From: Bacteroidales bacterium UBA1256
GTDB taxonomy: Bacteria; Bacteroidota; Bacteroidia; Bacteroidales; Paludibacteraceae
Assembly (NCBI GenBank): GCA_002308195.1
Contig: DBVU01000047.1
Coordinates: 749 to 7,019 of the forward strand
DNA: 6,271 nt
Direction: 5' to 3'
Position 1 is the first letter of the stretch. Each line of letters begins with the position of its first letter. The notes beneath the pieces were generated by a model. The model saw nothing but the letters and a program-made list of their open reading frames with translations. It made no database searches and was not told the DNA's origin. Shown here one piece after another: positions 1-5,553 of the stretch. Position numbers and translations under genes: made by a program.

Positions 1-870
1 TGCAACAAGATATGGAACTGCTTCCGTATGGTCAAAGGACTGGAAGTTAGCGATAAACAGCTAGCGGATAACAGCAAAGCTGTTAAATGGTTCGATGCGA
101 TGCTGAAACATACAGAGGTAGAGATAGCCGATCTCTTCAGCAAATATCGTCTGAGCGAGGCGCTAATGGCTATCTACAAACTCTATTGCGATGAGTTCAG
201 CGGATGGTATCTGGAGATGATCAAACCTGCTTACGGACAACCGATCGACTGCGAGACATACGAGGCTACGCTCGGTTTCTTCGATCGCCTGCTGCGTCTA
301 CTCCACCCATTCATGCCGTTCATCACAGAGGAACTATGGCAGAACCTCTACGAGCGCAAAGAAGGCGAGAGCATCATGTTCGCTGCGCTCAATGATGCAA
401 ATGATGCGAATGATGAAATTCTCAAAGAAGTAGAAGAACTGAAACAGATAGTAGCAGGTGTGCGTAATGCACGCGCATCAAAGAATATACCTCCAAAGGA
501 GGTACTGACTCTCTATTTCGACAAAGCAGAGCAATATGCTTACGCCGAACTGCTCAAGAAACTGGCTAACGTTATGGTTAATGGTGAAGGGTTAGAGGCT
601 AGCGGTAATGCAGCTAAATTCATTGTGGGCACCACTGAGTTTGCTATTCCGATGGACAAGTTCATCAACGTGGATGAAGAAATCAAGAAACTGGAAGCCG
701 ATTTGGCTCACCAACAGGGATTCCTTCGTGGCGTAATGGCCAAACTGAGCAACGAACGCTTTGTTCAAAATGCGAAACCGGAGATTGTGGCGCTAGAACA
801 GAAAAAGAAAAGCGATGCGGAAACCCGTATCGCTGCTCTGGAAGAAGCCATCAAGGCGCTGAAGAAATAA
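1..870 (+). CDS. valS: Valine--tRNA ligase, C-terminal part (5' end outside window)
   Basis: This is the last 289 residues of valyl-tRNA synthetase, the cytoplasmic class I enzyme that charges tRNA-Val. The reading frame is open from base 1 (CNKIWNCFR precedes the first in-window Met at 28), so the gene starts upstream and the catalytic HIGH/KMSKS domain is not visible. Seen here are the anticodon-binding helical domain, with the family signature HPFMPFITEELW (encoded at about 304-339), and the C-terminal coiled-coil tRNA-binding arm (about 670-867). That arm is rich in Lys/Glu/Ala heptads (KKLEADLAHQQ, then LSNERFVQNAKPEIV), which is the usual ValS ending. The stop is TAA at 868-870. One oddity is a perfect-looking NDA-NDA-NDE repeat after the ELW block, encoded by a 9-bp tandem repeat. 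A hairpin terminator follows immediately. Identification is secure; only the N-terminal two thirds is missing. Confidence 0.97.
   Translation, partial: CNKIWNCFRMVKGLEVSDKQLADNSKAVKWFDAMLKHTEVEIADLFSKYRLSEALMAIYKLYCDEFSGWYLEMIKPAYGQPIDCETYEATLGFFDRLLRLLHPFMPFITEELWQNLYERKEGESIMFAALNDANDANDEILKEVEELKQIVAGVRNARASKNIPPKEVLTLYFDKAEQYAYAELLKKLANVMVNGEGLEASGNAAKFIVGTTEFAIPMDKFINVDEEIKKLEADLAHQQGFLRGVMAKLSNERFVQNAKPEIVALEQKKKSDAETRIAALEEAIKALKK
391..417 (+). repeat. 9-bp tandem repeat (3 copies) inside valS
   Basis: Three near-identical units, AATGATGCA, AATGATGCG and AATGATGAA, lie end to end in frame and encode NDA-NDA-NDE. The repeat falls in the linker between the ELW helix block and the following helix of ValS, a place where length variation should be tolerated. 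It looks like a local slippage duplication. Confidence 0.8.
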
Positions 871-871
871 C

Positions 872-907
872 AACAAGAAAGCCCCGCACAAGCGAGGCTT
901 TTTTGTT
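872..907. terminator. Bidirectional intrinsic terminator between valS and the small convergent gene
   Basis: The arms 872-887 and 892-907 pair around a 4-base ACAA loop. The core is AGCCCCGC / GCGAGGCT with one mismatch on the + strand (C884/A895), and it extends into an A-rich/T-rich base. On the + strand it ends in a T run at 899-904, right after the valS stop. On the - strand the C/A mismatch becomes a G-U wobble and the tail is TTTCTTGTT, so it can also end transcripts of the opposing gene, whose stop codon (906-908) overlaps the outer arm. It fits a shared terminator for two convergent genes. Confidence 0.85.
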
Positions 908-1196
908 ATCGTATAGGACGACCTTTGCGGAACTTAGCGTCCTTGCGGAAATTTCTTTCCAAACGACATCTGTCCATCCTAGGATCCATAAAGCGTGGGT
1001 CGAAGCGGAAAGTACGCATAGTTTGCATCCTACGCCATTCTGCGCAACGAGGGCAATCACACTGTTTGAATCGTATCTCTTTGCGGAAATCGCCTCTGCG
1101 TCCTCTAAACTCGCCTCGTCGGCCTTGTGCACTTGCGCTAACAGTAGCGCTCATTGTTGCGGCAACTAACAATGCCATAGTTAACATTCGTTTCAT
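906..1196 (-). CDS. Small exported arginine-rich protein of unknown function
   Basis: This 96-residue protein belongs to no family I recognise. Residues 1-24 form a clear signal peptide: MKR, then a hydrophobic stretch, then ASAQ with likely cleavage before Gly25. The predicted mature part of about 72 residues is extremely basic, with about 21 Arg. It opens with a tandem heptad GRRGEFR/GRRGDFR (25-38), continues with a CDCPRC motif (Cys46, 48, 51; a further Cys77), has a DPRF/DPRM doublet (66-74), and repeats FRK at 37-39, 83-85 and 89-91. The CxCxxC cluster could bind metal or form disulfides; this is not proven. The start ATG has an A-rich leader without Shine-Dalgarno, as is usual in Bacteroidota. 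A consensus sigma-54 promoter lies about 70 bp upstream, and a terminator sits at its stop. This frame is preferred over overlapping frames because of the signal peptide, the promoter and the terminator placement. Confidence 0.75.
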   Translation of the reverse strand: MKRMLTMALLVAATMSATVSASAQGRRGEFRGRRGDFRKEIRFKQCDCPRCAEWRRMQTMRTFRFDPRFMDPRMDRCRLERNFRKDAKFRKGRPIR

Positions 1197-1213
1197 AACT
1201 GTTTGATTTTTAG

Positions 1214-1235
1214 GGTTAATACCAAAAACTTAACC
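1214..1235 (-). other. Inverted repeat in the leader of the Arg-rich protein gene
   Basis: GGTTAA and TTAACC form a perfect 6-bp dyad separated by 10 bases, within the predicted 5' untranslated leader of the 906-1196 gene, about 18-39 bases before its ATG. It could be a small mRNA hairpin or a protein-binding site. The stem is short and AT-rich, so functional relevance is uncertain. Confidence 0.35.
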
Positions 1236-1263
1236 GCGACTCATCTCGCAGTTACTATCCCTC

Positions 1264-1281
1264 TTGCAACTATCGTGCCAA
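1264..1281 (-). promoter_or_regulatory. Sigma-54 (RpoN) -24/-12 promoter for the Arg-rich exported protein
   Basis: Read on the minus strand, the site is TTGGCACG-N4-TTGCAA (1281 down to 1264). This matches the known sigma-54 consensus YTGGCACG-N4-TTGCW at every specified base, and the invariant GG (1279-1278) and GC (1267-1266) have the correct 10-bp separation. The predicted transcription start is near 1254, giving a leader of about 58 bases to the ATG at 1196. It lies in the intergenic gap, in the correct orientation. Transcription from such a promoter needs RpoN and an AAA+ enhancer-binding activator, neither of which is in this window. No convincing Bacteroidota sigma-A promoter (TTTG / TAnnTTTG) was found for this gene. 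Confidence 0.8.
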
Positions 1282-1298
1282 AGTTATGAAAGCCTATT

Positions 1299-1910
1299 CT
1301 AACGAATGAAATTCGTTCTTTGTCTTGGTTCTGCCTGAGGACGCTCTTCGGGTTTCATCCCACGCAGCATCCAAGCCATATTACGAGCCAATGTACGCAT
1401 AGTCTGCAGTCCCTCCAGATCTTGGGCGGCTTCGCCCGGCGCAGCGCCGTGAACGCTATTCCAATATTGAGAAGGAACGACCGGCATATTGTTGATAGTG
1501 AAATACTTATTCAGCCGGTCGAACGCACTGCCTGCTCCTCCGCGACGACAAACTACCACCGAAGCAGCAGGACGATGCTGCATGAGCGAAGATGCGCTAT
1601 AGAAGAGTCGGTCAAGCAATGCGCACAAACTACCATTAGCGCTGCCATAATAAACCGGAGAACCAACAATGAGGCCATCTATACCCTCTTGTAGAATAGC
1701 CAATAGACGATCGTAGAGCGGGTCAGAGAAAGCGCAACGACCTTTGGCGGAACAGGCAGCACAGCCAATACATCCGCGCACGGGATGGTTGCCGATCTCG
1801 ACCGTAACGGTCTCAATGCCCTCTGCCTCTAGCGTGCGGGCTACTTCGTTCAATGCGATAGCAGTATTGCCGTTGTGGCGAGGACTGCCGTTGATAAGAA
1901 GAACTCTCAT
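1299..1910 (-). CDS. Iron-sulfur flavoprotein-like NAD(P)H-dependent oxidoreductase (flavodoxin fold)
   Basis: This 203-residue cytoplasmic protein belongs to the NADPH-dependent FMN reductase / iron-sulfur flavoprotein group. The N-terminus MRVLLINGSPRHNGNT carries the FMN phosphate-binding loop (about 8-16), and SPVYYGSANG (84-93) is the second flavin-contacting loop. Between them Cys47, 50, 53 and 59 form C-X2-C-X2-C-X5-C, which fits the compact [4Fe-4S] motif of iron-sulfur flavoproteins (CX2CX2CX4-7C). It may therefore hold both FMN and a cluster and pass electrons between a reduced partner and an unknown acceptor; the substrate cannot be read from sequence. The ATG overlaps the stop of the upstream GSCFA gene (ATGA), so it is probably translationally coupled as the last gene of a three-gene operon. 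The C-terminal tail from about 184 is polar and Arg/Gln/Pro-rich, and looks disordered. Confidence 0.87.
   Translation of the reverse strand: MRVLLINGSPRHNGNTAIALNEVARTLEAEGIETVTVEIGNHPVRGCIGCAACSAKGRCAFSDPLYDRLLAILQEGIDGLIVGSPVYYGSANGSLCALLDRLFYSASSLMQHRPAASVVVCRRGGAGSAFDRLNKYFTINNMPVVPSQYWNSVHGAAPGEAAQDLEGLQTMRTLARNMAWMLRGMKPEERPQAEPRQRTNFIR
1301..1317. other. 17-bp perfect dyad (AACGAAT-GAA-ATTCGTT) at the 3' end of the flavoprotein gene
   Basis: Two 7-bp arms (1301-1307 and 1311-1317) around a 3-base centre form a perfect inverted repeat over the last codons and stop of the flavoprotein gene. In RNA it gives a stable short hairpin, but no T run follows on the minus strand, so it is a poor intrinsic terminator. 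Its centre (1309) is about 55 bp upstream of the predicted sigma-54 start site, so it could equally be an activator- or repressor-binding site. Confidence 0.45.
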
Positions 1911-2689
1911 TGTATCCAGGGATATTGTTTTTTCAGTTGTAGTGCCCGATCGGCTGTGCTCTGCACAAAAGCCTGTGCTTCAGGCGAATCGGGATAAAGA
2001 AGTGTATGATGGCGGTCGAGCCAAAGGGAGTGCAACGTATCCATTTCACGAAGTGTTTGAGCCGAGAAATAGGTCTCGGAGAAACGCTCCCAGATATAGT
2101 TGACTGCCATCGAAGACGGGTGAACCAAATCGTCTGCATAGAAACGATAGTCACGTAGTTCGTCCAGAACAATCTCATAACTAGGGAAATAACTAACCGA
2201 AGGGAACTGCTGGCAGAGTTTCTCTACCGTTTGCAACAGAATAGCTTTGCTCAGTTGATTCTCATGTAAGCCATCCTTGATATGACGGATGGGCGAAACA
2301 GTAAAAATCCAACGTCTATCTGCGTATCTCTCAAGGATAGGTTGCCACAGACCAACTATATCGTCCACGGTCAAACGTCTGCGCAAGAAATCGGAGGCCG
2401 GACGCTTCTGGCAATTATCCACTACGAGGCCTGTCGCCTTATCCTCGTAGACCCAAGCCGTGCCGAAAGTGATAATAGCTATATCCGCATCGTCCACCAG
2501 ATGGATATGACGGGCAATAGAAACGGGATTGTAGAGCGTGCCCGTAGGATTAGATAGCGCACGCAGATAGTACTCGCCCATCTTGCGACCGATAGCATCT
2601 ACGAAACACGAGCCCAACAACAGCCAACGAGCATCTATAGGTGCTTGCCACGGGCTACGGGGAATATCGACAATGGTTTGCAGTTTCAT
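1907..2689 (-). CDS. GSCFA-domain protein (SGNH-hydrolase-like, function unknown)
   Basis: This 260-residue protein of the GSCFA family (Pfam PF08885) is common in Bacteroidota and distantly related to SGNH/GDSL esterases. The family signature is present as LLLGSCFVD (23-31; here Val replaces the Ala of the family name). It is followed by NPTGTLYNP (47-55), TFGTAWVY (74-81), SPIRHIKDG (132-140) and a C-terminal DDLVHPSSMAV block (186-196) that matches the Asp-x-x-His site of SGNH hydrolases. No signal peptide or membrane segment is seen, so it is probably cytoplasmic. The reaction is not established; esterase or acyl-transfer activity would be inference from the fold. It starts 2 bp after the permease stop, and its TGA overlaps the flavoprotein ATG, so it is the middle gene of a tight operon. 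The start (MKLQT) matches family members. Confidence 0.93.
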   Translation of the reverse strand: MKLQTIVDIPRSPWQAPIDARWLLLGSCFVDAIGRKMGEYYLRALSNPTGTLYNPVSIARHIHLVDDADIAIITFGTAWVYEDKATGLVVDNCQKRPASDFLRRRLTVDDIVGLWQPILERYADRRWIFTVSPIRHIKDGLHENQLSKAILLQTVEKLCQQFPSVSYFPSYEIVLDELRDYRFYADDLVHPSSMAVNYIWERFSETYFSAQTLREMDTLHSLWLDRHHTLLYPDSPEAQAFVQSTADRALQLKKQYPWIQ

Positions 2690-2691
2690 CT

Positions 2692-3921
2692 TTACTCAAA
2701 ATGCATTACTCGGGCAGGGCTGATTCGACTGATAATCATAGACGGCAGCAACAGAATCAACAACGACAGTGCTATAGTGATCATATTCAACAATATAAGC
2801 CATCCCCACGGGAAAGCGATAGGTACGTAACTGACGAAATAGGTAGCTGCATCGAGCGGCACCAGGTGGCAGAAATACTCCAACGCAGCGAGTCCTAAGC
2901 CCAACACATTGCCCCATAGCACACCTTTGCCAATCAGCATAGCGGCTTGGGTGATAAAGATGCGGCGAACGAAGCGGTTGTTGGCGCCAAGAGCCTTGAG
3001 CGTGCCTATCAGTTGGATACCATCCAAGATCAGGATAATCAGCCCGGAAACGATGTTAAATCCGGCCACCAGAAGCATCAGAATAATGATGACCACCACA
3101 TTCATATCGAGCAAATCGAGCCATGCAAAGATAGCAGGATTCTGCTCTTGAAGGGTCTGCACATAATAGACATTGTATCCCTTCTCATCCACATGATTGA
3201 CCGTAGCAAAATAGATCTGGTCGGCAACTTCATCCAGATGGCCGATGTCGGACAAGAGAATCTCAACGCCAGAGAATGTATGTTCGTCCCAACCTTGCAG
3301 TCGGCGGGCCGTCTGTAGCGGTGTTAGCACAAAGAGTTGGTCAAATTCAGCAAAACCTGTCTCATAGAGCCCCACTATCTTGAATCTGCGTGCCCGTACC
3401 TCATCGTCCACAAAATACGCATTGACAGCATCGCCTACGTGGAGATGGAGCAGATTGGCCGAAGGCTGCGATAGCAATACTTCTTGCGGTGCTGCAGGTA
3501 GCGCACCTTCCTTGAGATGGGCAGCAAAGAAATCCCAGTAGTCGGTTCCCTTGAGCACTATTCCCTGGAAAGCCGAATCGGTCTTCATCATGCCCGGTTT
3601 GGAGACAAAAGGCGCCGCAGAAGCGACGTACGGATAAGACGCCAGACGTGTCAGTAGCGAGTCGGACACCTCGATGGGTTGCAAATCGTAGGTATTGTTG
3701 TTGTCGAACGAAACGACCTGGATATGCGCGCCAAAACCTGCTACCTGTTGCGTAACCGTCTGCTTGAATCCTACGACCACACAAACAGTCAAAATCATGA
3801 CCAAAACACCCACTATCATACCTGCCAAAGCGACACGAACAGCAGGGCGCGAATTGCGTTGTTCGCCCTGTTGCGAAAAATAAAGTCGCATAGCAAGTTC
3901 TATTTCGGGCCTAATTGGCAT
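2692..3921 (-). CDS. LolC/E- or MacB-type ABC transporter permease (FtsX family)
   Basis: This 409-residue inner-membrane protein has the topology of the FtsX/MacB_PCD permease family. It has one membrane helix near the N-terminus (about 30-51), a large periplasmic domain (about 52-270) and three C-terminal helices (about 273-297, 322-346 and 371-394). Family marks include the EGALP...EVLLS segment followed by LHLHVGD (138-164), and the ATPase-coupling segment GIQLIGTLKALGAN (301-314). Relatives either extract lipoproteins from the inner membrane (LolCDE) or drive envelope transport and signalling (MacB, FtsX). The partner ATPase is not in this window. The start at MPIRPEIELAMRLYF is chosen because ELAMRLYF aligns with the N-terminal helix of relatives. 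It is the first gene of the operon with the GSCFA and flavoprotein genes. Its ATG lies 36 bp from the divergent small exported protein gene. Confidence 0.9.
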   Translation of the reverse strand: MPIRPEIELAMRLYFSQQGEQRNSRPAVRVALAGMIVGVLVMILTVCVVVGFKQTVTQQVAGFGAHIQVVSFDNNNTYDLQPIEVSDSLLTRLASYPYVASAAPFVSKPGMMKTDSAFQGIVLKGTDYWDFFAAHLKEGALPAAPQEVLLSQPSANLLHLHVGDAVNAYFVDDEVRARRFKIVGLYETGFAEFDQLFVLTPLQTARRLQGWDEHTFSGVEILLSDIGHLDEVADQIYFATVNHVDEKGYNVYYVQTLQEQNPAIFAWLDLLDMNVVVIIILMLLVAGFNIVSGLIILILDGIQLIGTLKALGANNRFVRRIFITQAAMLIGKGVLWGNVLGLGLAALEYFCHLVPLDAATYFVSYVPIAFPWGWLILLNMITIALSLLILLLPSMIISRISPARVMHFE

Positions 3922-3930
3922 AATTTTTGT
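3916..3930 (+). promoter_or_regulatory. Possible weak sigma-54-like promoter for the Spy-like gene
   Basis: TGGCATAATTTTTGT has the sigma-54 spacing: GG at 3917-3918 and the -12 dinucleotide at 3929-3930. However, the -12 element reads TTGT rather than TTGC, and the -24 element is TTGGCAT rather than TTGGCACG. The predicted start near 3942 would leave a leader of about 16 bases. Its left part overlaps the start codon of the divergent permease gene (3919-3921). Geometry and placement are right, but two departures from consensus in an AT-rich stretch make this tentative. Confidence 0.3.
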
Positions 3931-3957
3931 GGTAAATTTTACAGTATATTTTGCGTT
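3922..3957. promoter_or_regulatory. 36-bp divergent intergenic region with an AT-rich dyad
   Basis: Only 36 bp separate the start codons of the permease (-) and the Spy-like gene (+), so promoter elements for both must overlap here or lie inside the opposite coding sequence. It contains the dyad GTAAA-T-TTTAC (3932-3942), which could be an operator. TATATTTTG (3945-3953) resembles the Bacteroidota -7 element TAnnTTTG. However, the nearest TTTG (3926-3929) is only 15 bp upstream instead of about 19-21, and transcription would begin at or next to the ATG. No promoter can be assigned firmly. Confidence 0.4.
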
Positions 3958-4368
3958 ATGAAACGACTATTGGTATCTATTGTTAGTGTCCTATTTGCGG
4001 GTATGATTTTTGCTCAAGAGCAACCTACTTCGGCTCGTGCACAACGTACTCCGGAGGAGGAAGCTACGAAGCAGACTGAGCGGTTGGTTCGCGAGTTGAA
4101 CATACGTGATTCGGCTCGTATTGACACGCTTTATAAGATGCATCTCAAGTACGCTGTTCTGCGTCGTACGGGACTCACTCGTGCGCAAGAGATGGACAGG
4201 ATGAGCGCCATGGTAGCAGAACTAAAGCGAATCCTCACGCCTGAGGAATTTGAACGCTTCATGAACCACCCTGCCGAGCAGCCTCGCCGTCCGCACGGAG
4301 CCAAGGTGATGTCAAAACCAGACGTTGTAGTAATACAAAAGCAATCACCGACCAAAGAGCGCCAATAA
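3958..4368 (+). CDS. Small periplasmic Spy/CpxP-like protein (DUF4890-type)
   Basis: This is a 136-residue exported protein. Residues 1-20 are a signal peptide (MKRLLVSIVSVLFAGMIFAQ), probably cleaved after Gln20 or thereabouts. The body is helical and charged: EEEATKQTERLVRELNI (33-49), then LYKMHLKYA (58-66), then AELKRILTPEEFERFMN (87-103). The LTPEEFERF segment resembles the LTxxQ-type motif of Spy/CpxP and the Bacteroidota DUF4890 proteins. Spy and CpxP are periplasmic chaperones or stress sensors; assigning that role here is inference. The start at 3958 is chosen for the signal peptide, although the frame is open upstream to 3679. It is divergent from the permease and ends inside the PAP2 gene: its last 37 codons including the stop (from 4259) are antisense to PAP2. 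The tail after 104 is polar and poorly conserved-looking. Confidence 0.8.
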   Translation: MKRLLVSIVSVLFAGMIFAQEQPTSARAQRTPEEEATKQTERLVRELNIRDSARIDTLYKMHLKYAVLRRTGLTRAQEMDRMSAMVAELKRILTPEEFERFMNHPAEQPRRPHGAKVMSKPDVVVIQKQSPTKERQ

Positions 4369-4849
4369 TCAATCCCGCCAGTATATCCGAAGGATAGTGT
4401 ACGCCCAAGTACATCCTACTATAACAATTCAGAGCCACCCAAGTCATCAAGGCAACGGTGGCTCTTGCGTCTTTGTATAAGAGGCTAAAGAGCAATGCCA
4501 CGGCCATCGTATTGGCTGCGTGACCGCTGCAGAATCCATATAGTCCACCCGCATAGCCACGTACGAGACGCAGCGGATCGATAGCTGGTTCGTGAGTTGG
4601 ACGCAAACGACAAACCAAAGGTTTGATGATGCCACTGGTGGTGAAATCGCTCAGTCCTACTGCCACCGCAAAGGCTACCAGAGTCAGAAGAACAATCTTC
4701 CAATTGCGGAATTTCTTAATTAGCAGAAGAACCAGGAGCACGTACAGCCAGATCCAAGTGCGAGGCTGACTGACCGTCCACATGACCTCATCCAACCATT
4801 CTGCATAATGGCCGTTGATCCAAAGTAATATATCTGCGTCTATATTCAT
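4259..4849 (-). CDS. PAP2-family membrane phosphatase
   Basis: This 196-residue integral membrane phosphatase of the PAP2 superfamily has all three phosphatase motifs. Motif C1 is K76-x6-R83-P84, C2 is C107-S-G-H110 (the usual PSGH with Cys in place of Pro), and C3 is S144-R145-x5-H151-x3-D155. Hydrophobic segments at about 30-45, 50-66, 111-124, 130-142 and 156-175 support a multi-span topology with the active site on the periplasmic side. Relatives dephosphorylate lipid phosphates such as undecaprenyl diphosphate, phosphatidic acid or lipid A phosphates; the substrate here cannot be told. The ATG overlaps the rsmE stop (ATGA), so it is coupled to rsmE as the last gene of the prfA-rsmE-PAP2 run. 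The last 36 residues, beyond the catalytic core, lie antisense to the end of the Spy-like gene, and no terminator is visible between the two. Confidence 0.93.
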   Translation of the reverse strand: MNIDADILLWINGHYAEWLDEVMWTVSQPRTWIWLYVLLVLLLIKKFRNWKIVLLTLVAFAVAVGLSDFTTSGIIKPLVCRLRPTHEPAIDPLRLVRGYAGGLYGFCSGHAANTMAVALLFSLLYKDARATVALMTWVALNCYSRMYLGVHYPSDILAGLIIGALWSVIAFVLLQRLVLTSPWLRADGEAARQGGS

Positions 4850-5550
4850 TCGTTAATCAGTACAGCAGTATGACAGGCCACCACGCCCGCTGTCTCGGTG
4901 CGCAGACGACTGTTGCCCAGACTGACAGGCACAAAGCCTAATGATAAAGCCTCAGCTACTTCTGCTTCGCTGAAATCGCCTTCCGGACCGATCAATACCA
5001 ACACATCTCTACCCCGCTCTATTTCATCTTTCAGCACACGTTTATCCTCTTTGTAGCAATGGGCAATGAAATTCTGTTGGTTGAGTTTGGCCTGCTCCTT
5101 GACAAACGAGTCGTATGGTGTCAGTTCGTGCAAAACGGGCAAGTAAGGCGTGAGGCTCTGCTTTGCAGCAGAGAGGATGATTTTCTCTAGACGGTCTGTA
5201 CGTAGTTGCTTACGTTCGGAGAATCGGCAAAGCAACGGAGTGATCTCATCCACGCCTATCTCCACGCATTTCTCGATAGCCCACTCCATTCGCTCGATAT
5301 TCTTGGTAGGCGCTATGGCGATATGCAAATGGAAACTATGGTGCGGTTGCTGTTTCTCGCTCGAGAGCACCTCAAAATCGCAATGCTTAGGATGCGGATT
5401 AGTGATACGCGCCGTATAGGTGGTACCGCGACCGTCCGTGATCAGTATCTCATCTCCCACGGAATAGCGTAGCACTCGCACGCAATGGGCACTCTCTTCT
5501 TCGGAGAGCGTTTGGCGCGTCAGTATGTCAGGGCAATAAAAGAGATACAT
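4846..5550 (-). CDS. rsmE: 16S rRNA (uracil1498-N3)-methyltransferase RsmE
   Basis: This 234-residue cytoplasmic SPOUT-class methyltransferase uses S-adenosylmethionine to methylate N3 of U1498 in the 30S decoding region. The N-terminal PUA-like domain carries HCVRVLR (22-28). The SPOUT domain includes the APTKNIERMEWAIEKCVEIGV stretch (80-100), SAAKQSLTPYLP (127-138), the SAM-binding GPEGDFS (188-194) and the knot motif LGNSRLRTETA (211-221). Length is typical. The start is placed at the ATG at 5550 (MYLFYCPDI), which matches the family N-terminus. An upstream in-frame ATG at 5583 would add 11 residues encoded largely by a 7-bp tandem repeat and overlap prfA, so it is less likely. It lies 22 bp downstream of prfA and shares an ATGA overlap with the PAP2 gene. 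Confidence 0.96.
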   Translation of the reverse strand: MYLFYCPDILTRQTLSEEESAHCVRVLRYSVGDEILITDGRGTTYTARITNPHPKHCDFEVLSSEKQQPHHSFHLHIAIAPTKNIERMEWAIEKCVEIGVDEITPLLCRFSERKQLRTDRLEKIILSAAKQSLTPYLPVLHELTPYDSFVKEQAKLNQQNFIAHCYKEDKRVLKDEIERGRDVLVLIGPEGDFSEAEVAEALSLGFVPVSLGNSRLRTETAGVVACHTAVLINE

Positions 5551-5553
5551 TTC

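Noticed and set aside
851..1132. 93-residue minus-strand open frame overlapping the valS end
   Set aside because: It runs through the terminator into valS, has no signal or family features, and is a shadow of the Arg-rich gene, which has a signal peptide, promoter and terminator in the right places.
903..1206. Plus-strand open frames opposite the Arg-rich gene
   Set aside because: They begin inside or next to the valS terminator, have no recognisable features, and are antisense to the better-supported gene.
2282..3318. Plus-strand open frames of 80-123 residues opposite the GSCFA and permease genes
   Set aside because: They are antisense shadows of well-supported genes, with no domain, signal peptide or promoter.
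3926..3953. Bacteroidota sigma-A promoter (TTTG with TATATTTTG) for the Spy-like gene
   Set aside because: The spacing is 15 bp rather than about 19-21, and transcription would start at the ATG. It is kept only as a note in the intergenic entry.
3679..3957. Upstream extension of the Spy-like gene in the same frame
   Set aside because: It lies antisense to the permease N-terminus and would bury the clear signal peptide that begins at 3958.
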